Assembly (NCBI GenBank): GCA_902767355.1
Contig: CACXHG010000234.1
Location: 1 to 7,558, forward strand
Source of the DNA: an uncultured Bacteroidia bacterium
GTDB lineage: Bacteria > Bacteroidota > Bacteroidia > Bacteroidales > UBA932
Reading direction: 5' to 3'
Length of the DNA stretch: 7,558 nucleotides
A model generated the notes under the pieces. It was not told the DNA's origin. It saw only the letters and a program-made list of their open reading frames with translations, and searched no databases. Position numbers and translations under genes: made by a program. Positions 1 through 5,930 of the stretch are shown here, one piece after another; the first letter of the stretch is position 1, and each line of letters starts with the position of its first letter.

Positions 1-838
1 CGCCTTCACCGCCGGTGACTTCTCCGGCGCCTTCCTGCAGGCAGGCGTTGCCGAGCTCACAATGGCTTGCTGCTGCATAGGTATGGCGCTGCACGGCGGC
101 GTGATTCCCGCCTGCGGCACCTTCTTCGTGTTCAGCGACTATATGAAACCCGCCCTGCGTATGGCCGCCCTGATGGAGACTCCCGTGAAGTTCATCTGGA
201 CCCACGACGCCTTCCGTGTGGGCGAAGACGGCCCTACCCACGAGCCCGTGGAGCAGGAGGCACAGGTGCGCCTGATGGAGAAACTCAAAAACCACCACGG
301 CAAGAACTCCACCCTGGTGCTGCGTCCCGCAGACGTAGAGGAAACCACCGTGGCCTGGAAGCTGGCCATGGAGAACACCGAGACCCCGACCTGCCTGATC
401 CTCTCCCGTCAGAACATCGCCAACCTGCCCGAAGGCAACGACTACAGCCAGGTGGCCAAGGGTGCCTATGTTGTGGCCGGCAGCGACGCCCGCTACGACG
501 TCATCATGGTTGCCTCCGGAAGTGAGGTGTCCACCCTGGTTGCCGGTGCTGAACTGCTGCGCAAGGATGGCGTGAAGGTTCGCATCGTTTCGGCTCCTTC
601 CGAAGGCCTGTTCCGCAGCCAGAGCAAGGCATATCAGCAGAGCGTAATTCCCGCAGGCAAGAAGGTCTTCGGCCTCACCGCCGGTCTGCCCGTGAACCTG
701 CTGGGCCTGGTAGGCGCCAATGGCAAGATATTTGGACTTGAGTCCTTCGGCTTCTCCGCTCCCTACAAGGTGCTCGACGAAAAACTCGGCTTCACCGCAG
801 AAAACGTTTACAAGCAAGTTAAAGAGATGCTTAAATAG
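1..838 (+). CDS. tkt: Transketolase, C-terminal part (5' end outside window)
   Basis: Cytoplasmic thiamine-diphosphate enzyme of the non-oxidative pentose phosphate pathway, which moves two-carbon units between ketose and aldose phosphates. The open frame runs in from the left edge (first full codon at base 2) and ends at TAG 836-838, giving 278 visible residues. Transketolases are usually about 660-680 residues, so roughly the first 390 are missing. The visible part begins in the pyrimidine-binding domain. The GVAELTMA segment matches the GVRE block of the family, so the Glu encoded at 53-55 should be the residue that contacts the thiamine cofactor. Further motifs are FVFSDYMKPALRMAALM, then THDAFRVGEDGPTHEPVE, then the conserved LILSRQN. 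The C-terminal domain follows (YDVIMVASGSEV to LESFGFSAPY). The protein looks intact to its end. A sigma-factor gene begins three bases after the stop, which suggests co-transcription. Confidence 0.96.
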   Translation, partial: AFTAGDFSGAFLQAGVAELTMACCCIGMALHGGVIPACGTFFVFSDYMKPALRMAALMETPVKFIWTHDAFRVGEDGPTHEPVEQEAQVRLMEKLKNHHGKNSTLVLRPADVEETTVAWKLAMENTETPTCLILSRQNIANLPEGNDYSQVAKGAYVVAGSDARYDVIMVASGSEVSTLVAGAELLRKDGVKVRIVSAPSEGLFRSQSKAYQQSVIPAGKKVFGLTAGLPVNLLGLVGANGKIFGLESFGFSAPYKVLDEKLGFTAENVYKQVKEMLK

Positions 839-841
839 CAC

Positions 842-1390
842 GTGACCGACGACGGCCAAATAATAATCCGGCTCTTCAAGGCCGGCCAGCGAGAAGAGGC
901 GTTCAACCAAATAGTGAAAAACTACGGTGAACGCCTCTACTGGCATATACGCAGCATCGTCGTGGTGCACGAAGACGCCGACGACCTGCTGCAGAACACC
1001 TTTGTAAAGGCCTGGAGCGGCATGGAACGCTTCCGCGGCGAGAGCGGCCTTTATACCTGGCTTTATCGCATAGCGACCAACGAGACGCTGACCTTCCTTA
1101 GCCGAAAGAAGCTGGACCTGGCCAACGGCGACCCGGAAGAGCTCTCCGGACGGCTGGCTGCGGACAAGAACTTCAGCGGCGACTCTCTTCAGCTGACCCT
1201 GCAGAAGGCCATCGCCACCCTGCCGCCCAAGCAGCGGGCGGTGTTCTGCATGCGATATTACGACGAAACCCCTTACGAGCAGATATCCAAGGCCCTGGGC
1301 ACCTCCGTGGGGGCGCTCAAGGCCTCTTACCACCACGCCTACGGCAAGGTGCTGGAATATGTCAAGGCCAATGTGGATATAGATTTTTAA
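842..1390 (+). CDS. ECF-type RNA polymerase sigma factor (sigma-70 family)
   Basis: 182 residues, the usual length for an extracytoplasmic-function sigma factor, with only regions 2 and 4. Region 2 spans about residues 18-90. It includes the core-binding and -10 recognition helices around HEDADDLLQNTFVKAW and FRGESGLYTWLYRIATNETL. Region 4 spans about 117-172, with LPPKQRAVFCMRYYDETPYEQI and a helix-turn-helix ending in SVGALKASYHHAY. The start is GTG at 842: the frame is closed just upstream by the transketolase TAG at 836-838, and the next in-frame Met lies inside region 2. No clear Shine-Dalgarno site is visible, as is common in Bacteroidota, and translational coupling to transketolase is plausible. 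The downstream neighbours, a single-pass membrane protein and a secreted helical protein, suggest an envelope-signal-controlled sigma factor. Its target promoters cannot be told from here. Confidence 0.93.
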   Translation: MTDDGQIIIRLFKAGQREEAFNQIVKNYGERLYWHIRSIVVVHEDADDLLQNTFVKAWSGMERFRGESGLYTWLYRIATNETLTFLSRKKLDLANGDPEELSGRLAADKNFSGDSLQLTLQKAIATLPPKQRAVFCMRYYDETPYEQISKALGTSVGALKASYHHAYGKVLEYVKANVDIDF

Positions 1391-1391
1391 A

Positions 1392-1417
1392 CTTTTGAGT
1401 GCGACTGATGTCAAAAG
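1392..1417 (+). other. Short inverted repeat between sigma factor and membrane protein genes
   Basis: CTTTTGA at 1392-1398 is the exact reverse complement of TCAAAAG at 1411-1417, with a 12-base loop. It fills much of the 48-base gap between the sigma-factor stop (1388-1390) and the next ATG (1439). It could be an RNA hairpin or a binding site for a dimeric regulator. The stem is only 7 bp and AT-rich with no following T-run, so it does not look like a terminator. No convincing Bacteroidota promoter was found in this gap: a TTTG is present at 1394-1397, but the nearest TA-containing -7-like element (1426-1433) is 28 bases further on. Confidence 0.3.
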
Positions 1418-1438
1418 ATTGAGAGTATTTCAGAAAAG

Positions 1439-1864
1439 ATGACAGAGAAAGACAATATCCTCGAACGGCCCGAACTCAAAAACACCCCGTTCAGCGTGCC
1501 GGAAGGCTATTTTGAAAGCCTGCCGCAGCGCGTGGCCGAGCGCATCGCAGCCTCCGCATCAAAGCCCGCCGCCCGTCGCTCACCTTTGCGCCGCTGGTGG
1601 CTGGCCGCCGCTGCAGCCTGCCTGGTGGCAGTGGCCGCAACTGCATTGTGGCTCAACCCGGGCAGCACAGACGCCTCTCTCGCCCTGGGCGATAACGAAG
1701 AGTATGCGGCCATGGCAGAATGGTTTGCGGCCAGCGGAGCGCAGCCTTCCGAGCTGGAGGCCTCCGGCAGCGAAACTCTCTCACAAGACGAAATAATTGA
1801 ATATCTGGCATATAACGGCCTCAGCGGCGAATATATCTACACGGCGCTGGCCAATGCCGAATAA
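1439..1864 (+). CDS. Small single-pass membrane protein, putative anti-sigma factor
   Basis: 141 residues, not assignable to a named family by eye. A polar N-terminus carries PFSVPEGYFESLPQRV (about residues 17-32), a pattern I associate with small Bacteroidota membrane proteins encoded beside ECF sigma factors. A basic stretch (RRSPLRRWW, about 46-54) precedes one hydrophobic segment at about 53-72. The positive-inside rule would put the N-terminal 50 residues in the cytoplasm and the acidic C-terminal half in the periplasm. The C-terminus has LSQDEIIEYLAYNGLSGEYIY, probably helical. No zinc-binding HxxxCxxC anti-sigma motif is present. Its position directly after the sigma factor, its topology and its size suggest it restrains that sigma factor. 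This is inference, and a plain hypothetical membrane protein is the alternative. The ATG at 1439 is the first good start in the frame. Confidence 0.7.
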   Translation: MTEKDNILERPELKNTPFSVPEGYFESLPQRVAERIAASASKPAARRSPLRRWWLAAAAACLVAVAATALWLNPGSTDASLALGDNEEYAAMAEWFAASGAQPSELEASGSETLSQDEIIEYLAYNGLSGEYIYTALANAE

Positions 1865-1876
1865 AGTTTAAGCGTT

Positions 1877-2407
1877 ATGAAAAAAGCATTAGCAATATGC
1901 GCAGCCATTGCGCTCAGCCTCAGCGCCCTGGCCCAGACCGAAGCTCCGGCGGAAAAGAAAGGCCACGCCGGGATGCACGAAAAGTTCGAGGCGGAAAAGA
2001 TAGCCTTCATCACCCAGAAGCTTGACCTCAACGTAGAAGAGGCCCAGGCCTTCTGGCCCGTGTACAACGAATACAGCAAGGCTGCCGAAGCGGCCCATCA
2101 GAGTGTGATGAGAGCCACCAAACAGCTGCGCAAGAGCGATGAGCTCTCCGACGCCGATGCCCAGAAGCTGATAGACGAACTGCTTGCGGCCAAGCAGCAG
2201 GAAGCCGACCTGATGGCCCGCTACACCGCCCGTTTCAAACAGGTTCTGCCCATAAAGAAGGTCGCCGCCCTGTTTGCGGCCGAAGATGACTTCCGCATGC
2301 ACCTGTTTAAAAAATTCAAGGATGACGGCCCACACAAGGGCGGCAAGCGCATACACGCCCGACTCAAAGACGCCTCTAAAGAGCCCGCAGATAAAACCCA
2401 GAAGTAA
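1877..2407 (+). CDS. Secreted Spy/CpxP-like helical protein
   Basis: 176 residues. Residues 1-19 form a typical signal peptide: MKK, a hydrophobic core, then an ALA-Q cleavage site. The mature protein is highly charged and predicted helical. Its core KIAFITQKLDLNVEEAQAFWPVYNEY (about residues 41-66, quoted here only as a landmark in two parts: KIAFITQKLDL and EEAQAFWPVYNEY) resembles the repeated LTxxQ-type helix of Spy/CpxP/ZraP proteins. A second helical unit, VLPIKKVAALFAAEDDFRMH, lies at about 123-142. The ends carry several His residues (GHAGMH, GPHKGGKRIH), which could bind metal. Spy/CpxP members act in the periplasm as chaperones or stress sensors. Only 12 bases separate it from the putative anti-sigma gene, so it probably belongs to the same operon and may feed back on it. 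Family-level assignment is fairly secure; ligand and exact role are unknown. The 3' end overlaps the opposing trmN6 gene by 32 bases. Confidence 0.8.
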   Translation: MKKALAICAAIALSLSALAQTEAPAEKKGHAGMHEKFEAEKIAFITQKLDLNVEEAQAFWPVYNEYSKAAEAAHQSVMRATKQLRKSDELSDADAQKLIDELLAAKQQEADLMARYTARFKQVLPIKKVAALFAAEDDFRMHLFKKFKDDGPHKGGKRIHARLKDASKEPADKTQK

Positions 2408-3080
2408 GTTCCAGATAACGCTCGCCGCCTACGGTGAGCGTTTCTGTTTTAAGGGGGCCGGGAGCCGGGGAGAGTTCCAACATCAGGCGCTTGGGGGCGG
2501 CTCCCTCTTTGGTGCAGACAAAGCACTGGCGGCGCGGCGACCAGCCGGCAAGGGTCGCCTCCAGAAGCATTTTCCTGCCCTCTGCGGCGGGTAAAACCAG
2601 AGAGAGGAACCCTTGCTCATCCAGAAGTCCTGAGGCCGCAGAAAGCAGCTCTGCGCGGGGCAGCGTGGCGGTGCTGCGGGCCTTGTCTCGCTCTGCGCTG
2701 CGGGAAGAAGGGCTGCCGTCGTAATAAGGAGGATTGCAGATGATGTGGCCATAGCTGTGCGGCCGGGCTGTGGAGGCAAGTTCCTGCAGGGATATCTGCC
2801 TTGCAGACAGGTGCCCTGCCCAGGGCGAGGCCGCGAAATTATCCAGCGAATCGGACACGGCGCCGGGCTCTATATCCACGGCATCTATTTGATAATCAGA
2901 CGCTCCGGCATCGGCAAGCCGCTGGGCCGCCATCAGGGCCAGGATGCCGCAGCCGCAGCCGGCGTCCAGAAGGCGGGCCGCGCCGCCTACGCTCATCCAC
3001 GCCCCCAGCAAAACAGAATCGGCGCCGACTTTCATCGCGCACCGACTGTCATTTACACTGAACTGTTTGAAAGTAAACAT
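2376..3080 (-). CDS. trmN6: tRNA1(Val) (adenine37-N6)-methyltransferase
   Basis: 234 residues. The protein resembles the TrmN6/YfiC family, cytoplasmic enzymes that use S-adenosylmethionine to methylate N6 of A37 in the valine tRNA with a modified wobble base. The N-terminus FSVNDSRCAMKVGADSVLLG matches the family's characteristic opening. Motif I for cofactor binding is LLDAGCGCGILAL (about residues 37-49). The acidic motif II is DAVDIEPGA (67-74), and the adenine-N6 catalytic motif is NPPYYDGS (116-123). The C-terminal RYLELTSGFYL resembles the LTxDFYL ending of Bacteroidota homologues, supporting the stop at 2376 despite the overlap with the opposing gene. The ATG at 3078-3080 shares one base with the lolD TAA (TAATG), a classic coupling arrangement. 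No terminator is evident downstream on this strand. Confidence 0.92.
   Translation of the reverse strand: MFTFKQFSVNDSRCAMKVGADSVLLGAWMSVGGAARLLDAGCGCGILALMAAQRLADAGASDYQIDAVDIEPGAVSDSLDNFAASPWAGHLSARQISLQELASTARPHSYGHIICNPPYYDGSPSSRSAERDKARSTATLPRAELLSAASGLLDEQGFLSLVLPAAEGRKMLLEATLAGWSPRRQCFVCTKEGAAPKRLMLELSPAPGPLKTETLTVGGERYLELTSGFYLRAL
2417..2450 (+). terminator. Rho-independent terminator of the + strand operon
   Basis: AACGCTCGCCG (2417-2427) pairs with CGGTGAGCGTT (2432-2442) across a four-base CCTA loop. This gives an 11-bp stem with one G-U pair (2424/2435), followed by TCTGTTTT (2443-2450). It begins ten bases after the TAA of the Spy/CpxP-like gene (2405-2407). The T-run is on the + strand side only, so it should end transcription of the transketolase/sigma set and not of the opposing trmN6. 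The hairpin lies wholly within the C-terminal codons of trmN6 on the other strand. Confidence 0.85.
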
Positions 3081-3730
3081 TATACGAACAAGCCATCCTT
3101 CATCTCCAGAGCCCGGTCGCTCATGGCGGCCAGGTCCTTGTCGTGGGTCACTATCACGATGGTGGTGCCGTAGCGTTCGCGCAGGGTAAAGAACATCTGG
3201 TGCAGCTCGGCGCGGGTGACGCTGTCCAGATTGCCGCTGGGCTCGTCGGCAAACAGTATGGAGGGGGAGTTTATCAGCGCCCTGGCCACCGCCACGCGCT
3301 GCTGCTCGCCGCCGCTCATTTCGGCAGGCTTGTGGCTGGCACGGCCGGCAACGCCCAGAACCTCAAGCAGTTCCTCTGCCCGCGAGCGCGCTGCCGCCCC
3401 ATAGCTGCCGCCTATCATTGCCGGAAGCAGCACATTTTCCATGGCGGTGAACTCCGGGAGAAGGTGGTGGAACTGGAACACGAAGCCGATTTTGCGGTTG
3501 CGGAAGGCCGCCAGGGGCTTCTCTCCCAGAGAAAAGATGTCGGTGCCGTCAATCAGGACCTTGCCGGCATCGGGACGCGAGAGCGAACCGAGTATGGACA
3601 GCAGCGTGCTCTTGCCAGCACCGCTGGCCCCTACAATGCTCACCACCTCGCCATTGGAGGCAGAAAAATCGATACCCTTAAGAACCTTAAGGGTACCGAA
3701 CGATTTTTCTATGCCTGTAGCTTCAATCAA
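3080..3730 (-). CDS. lolD: LolD-like ABC transporter ATP-binding protein
   Basis: 216 residues from the chosen start. Cytoplasmic ATPase of the LolD/MacB-type class, which powers membrane partners that release lipoproteins or move substrates across the envelope. Visible motifs are Walker A GASGAGKST (34-42), Q-loop Gln86 (FVFQFHHLLPEF), signature MSGGEQQR (138-145), Walker B ILFADEP (158-164), D-loop GNLD (166-169) and switch His196 (VTHD). The start is taken as TTG at 3728-3730, so the protein begins (L/M)IEATGIEKSFGTLKVL, where the family normally starts. This leaves a 22-base gap after the fusA2 stop. A longer frame reaches an ATG at 3808 inside fusA2, but the added residues are basic, low in family likeness, and overlap fusA2. 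No LolC/E-type permease is present in the window, so lolD is a family-level symbol. The opening codons contain a striking inverted repeat. Confidence 0.9.
   Translation of the reverse strand: MIEATGIEKSFGTLKVLKGIDFSASNGEVVSIVGASGAGKSTLLSILGSLSRPDAGKVLIDGTDIFSLGEKPLAAFRNRKIGFVFQFHHLLPEFTAMENVLLPAMIGGSYGAAARSRAEELLEVLGVAGRASHKPAEMSGGEQQRVAVARALINSPSILFADEPSGNLDSVTRAELHQMFFTLRERYGTTIVIVTHDKDLAAMSDRALEMKDGLFV
3662..3710 (-). repeat. Near-perfect 20-bp inverted repeat in the first codons of lolD
   Basis: On the + strand, AGAAAAATCG (3662-3671) is the exact reverse complement of CGATTTTTCT (3701-3710). Nested inside, TACCCTTAAG (3673-3682) is the exact reverse complement of CTTAAGGGTA (3686-3695). 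The only unpaired bases are a three-base loop (3683-3685), one base at 3672 and five bases at 3696-3700. In the lolD mRNA this would be a 10+10 bp hairpin over codons 7-23, starting 20 bases after the first base of the start codon. Read on the - strand, the inner hairpin is followed by TCGATTTTTCT, so it could also serve as a weak intrinsic terminator or attenuator. The function is inferred; the pairing is seen directly. Confidence 0.75.
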
Positions 3731-3752
3731 AGCTGTAGCTGTATCAAAAGGA

Positions 3753-5870
3753 TTATTCCTCTTCTTTCTGGGACTCTTCGTATTCCTTGAGGAGCTTCTC
3801 CTGAACATCCATAGGTACCTGCTGGTACTCGATGAAGGTCATGGTGAAGGTTCCGCGGCCGGAAGTGATAGAGCTCAGAGTGGTGGAATAGCGGTAGAGT
3901 TCTGCCAGAGGCACGCGTGCACGGAGCACCTGGAAGCCCTTTTCGGCGCCCATGCCCTCGATGATACCGCGGCGGTTCTGGATGTCGCTCATAACGTCGC
4001 CGGTGCAGTCGCCCGGAACCATGATCTCGACCATGTAAATAGGCTCCAGAAGCTTCGGGCCGGCCTTCTTGAAGGCATCCTTGAAGGCGTTGCGGCCGGC
4101 GATGATGAAGGCGATTTCCTTGGAGTCAACCGGGTGCATCTTACCGTCGTAGATATATACGCGGATGTCGCGGGCGTAAGAACCTGTCAGAGGGCCCTCC
4201 TCCAGTTTCTGCATGATACCTTTCTTGATGGCGGGCATGAAGCCGGCATCGATGGCACCGCCGACAACGCTGTTGATGAACTCGAACTTGCCGCCCCAGT
4301 CCAGATCGGCCTCTTCTTTGGCCTTGATGGGAAGCTGGGTGTCCTTGCCGTCAATCTTGAAGCTCTTGGCGGGTTCAACACCTTCTACGATGGGCTCGAG
4401 CAACATCACTACGCGGCCGTACTGACCTGCACCACCGGACTGTTTCTTGTGGGTGTACTCTGCCGTAGCCACCTTGGTGATGGTCTCGCGGTACGGAATC
4501 TTGGGAGCGAAGAACTCGATCTCGATTTTATAGTCGTTGTTCAGATGCCACTTGAGGATATTGATGTGCTGCTCTCCCATACAGTTGATGATGGTCTGGC
4601 GGAGCTCCTTGGAATACTCCACACGCAGGGTGGGATCCTCTGCGGCGGCACGGTTGAGCGCCTCGCCCAGCTTCTCGTCGTCCTTCTCGTCCAAAGCCTT
4701 GATGGCGGCACGGTATTTTGCCGGCGGGAACTCGATGGGCGGGAATGCGGTGTCATAACCGGGCGTGTTGAGGGTCTGGTTGGTCTTGACCGATTTGAGC
4801 TTGACAGTACAACCCATATCGCCTGCCACCAGTTCGGTGACTTTCTCTTTCTTCTTGCCGGCTACGGCATAGAGCGTGGTGATGCGCTCTTTGCTGCCGT
4901 TGTCTACATTTACGAAATCCTGTCCCTCGGAGATCTTGCCGCTTACTACCTTGAAATAGGTAACGTCGCCAAGGTGCTGCTCCAGAGCGGTCTTGTATAC
5001 GAACAGGGATGTCTTGCCGGAAGCGTCCTCCTTGGGAGCGGGAGCAACCTCGGTGAGGAATTCGAGCATACGCTTGACACCCATATCCTTCTTGCCCGAG
5101 ATGCAGAACACGGGATAGAACTCGCCTTTCACGAAGCCTGCGTTCAGGCCGGCGTGAAGTTCGTCTTCGGTAAGTTCGCCTGCGTCAAAGAATTTCTCCA
5201 TCAGCGCCTCGTCGCTCTCTGCAGCCATCTCTACCATTGCGGAATGCATCTCCTCTGCGCGGTCCATCAGGTCGGCGGGGATGTCGCACTCCTCGGTCTT
5301 GCCGTCTTCGCCGGAGAATTTGTACATCTTCATCTTGAGGACGTCCACAACGGCGTTGAATTCCAGACCCGGGTTAACGGGGAACTGTACGGGAACGGCC
5401 TTTGACCCGAAAGCCTGATGCAGGCTGTCCAGAGTGTTCTCCCAGTTTGCCTTCTCGGTCTCGAGCTGGTTCACGGCAATGAGCATCGGTTTTTTGTACT
5501 GCTCTACGTAGCGGCCGTGTATCTCGGTACCTACCTCAACGCCGGCACCTGCGTTGACTACCATGATTGCGCTGTCGCACACATTCAGGCCAAGGATTGC
5601 ACCCTCGATGAAATCATCGGCACCGGCTGCGTCTATGAAGTTCAGTTTATGGTCCTGGAACTCTGCATAGAACGGCGTGGAATATATGGAGCGCTGGAAG
5701 AGCTGCTCTACCTCGGTGTTGTCGGAAACGGTGTTTTTTGCCTCGATTGTACCCCTGCGGTCAATGACTTTGCCTTCGAACATTATGGTCTCGGCAAGGG
5801 TGGTTTTACCGCAGCGGGTGCCGCCAAGCAGGACGACGTTGCGAATTTTGTCTGTGGAGTAATTTTTCAT
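3753..5870 (-). CDS. fusA2: EF-G paralogue (EF-G2 type) with degenerate GTPase motifs
   Basis: 705 residues, the full length and domain order of elongation factor G, which promotes ribosome translocation. Domain IV/V features are well kept: IPYRETITKV, then KQSGGAGQYGRVVM (the family KQSGGxGQYG), SYARDIRVYIYDG, GDVMSDIQNRRGIIEGM and SGRGTFTMTF. The GTPase domain is eroded by eye. G1 is GGTRCGKTT (16-24) instead of AHIDAGKTT. Switch I has RSIYS (60-64) where RGITI is expected, so the Mg-binding Thr is Tyr63. G3 is DAAGADDF (80-87) instead of DTPGHVDF, replacing the catalytic His with Ala84. G4 is NQLE (134-137) instead of NKxD. Bacteroides thetaiotaomicron has an EF-G2 reported to lack GTPase activity and to matter for gut colonisation; this looks like the same type. 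It is probably not the housekeeping EF-G, and no rps or tuf genes adjoin it. It has a candidate promoter of its own, and lolD follows 22 bases after its stop. Confidence 0.92.
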   Translation of the reverse strand: MKNYSTDKIRNVVLLGGTRCGKTTLAETIMFEGKVIDRRGTIEAKNTVSDNTEVEQLFQRSIYSTPFYAEFQDHKLNFIDAAGADDFIEGAILGLNVCDSAIMVVNAGAGVEVGTEIHGRYVEQYKKPMLIAVNQLETEKANWENTLDSLHQAFGSKAVPVQFPVNPGLEFNAVVDVLKMKMYKFSGEDGKTEECDIPADLMDRAEEMHSAMVEMAAESDEALMEKFFDAGELTEDELHAGLNAGFVKGEFYPVFCISGKKDMGVKRMLEFLTEVAPAPKEDASGKTSLFVYKTALEQHLGDVTYFKVVSGKISEGQDFVNVDNGSKERITTLYAVAGKKKEKVTELVAGDMGCTVKLKSVKTNQTLNTPGYDTAFPPIEFPPAKYRAAIKALDEKDDEKLGEALNRAAAEDPTLRVEYSKELRQTIINCMGEQHINILKWHLNNDYKIEIEFFAPKIPYRETITKVATAEYTHKKQSGGAGQYGRVVMLLEPIVEGVEPAKSFKIDGKDTQLPIKAKEEADLDWGGKFEFINSVVGGAIDAGFMPAIKKGIMQKLEEGPLTGSYARDIRVYIYDGKMHPVDSKEIAFIIAGRNAFKDAFKKAGPKLLEPIYMVEIMVPGDCTGDVMSDIQNRRGIIEGMGAEKGFQVLRARVPLAELYRYSTTLSSITSGRGTFTMTFIEYQQVPMDVQEKLLKEYEESQKEEE

Positions 5871-5897
5871 CTTATAGTGTTGTTTTTACTTAATTCT

Positions 5898-5929
5898 TTT
5901 AAGTATGACGGGCGTATTAGGGGCGCAAA
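5898..5929 (-). promoter_or_regulatory. Candidate Bacteroidota-type promoter for fusA2
   Basis: Read on the - strand, TTTG (5929-5926) is followed after exactly 20 bases by TACTTAAA (5905-5898). Bacteroidota housekeeping promoters have TTTG near -33 and TAnnTTTG near -7, about 19-21 bases apart. The -33 element and spacing fit. The -7 element keeps TA and one T of TTTG but not the final G, so it is partial. It lies in the 60-base gap between the S46 peptidase stop (5931-5933) and the fusA2 ATG (5868-5870). The predicted transcript start would be near 5891, leaving a leader of about 20 AT-rich bases. Its presence suggests fusA2-lolD-trmN6 can be transcribed apart from the peptidase gene. Confidence 0.45.
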
Positions 5930-5930
5930 A

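Noticed and set aside
1391..1438. Possible promoter before the putative anti-sigma gene
   Set aside because: TTTG at 1394-1397 has no -7 element at 19-21 bases; the nearest candidate is 28 bases away.
1505..2360. Open frames opposite the anti-sigma-like and Spy/CpxP-like genes
   Set aside because: They lack signal peptides or motifs, and the + strand frames have a clear signal peptide, membrane segment and operon spacing.
3731..3808. N-terminal extension of LolD to an ATG at 3808
   Set aside because: The added residues are basic and unlike LolD, they overlap fusA2 in another frame, and the family N-terminus aligns with the TTG at 3730.
3441..5405. 654-codon open frame on the + strand opposite the EF-G2 gene
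   Set aside because: Its translation has no recognisable motif, while the - strand frame over the same bases has clear EF-G domains. Long antisense frames are common opposite GC-rich genes with biased codon use.
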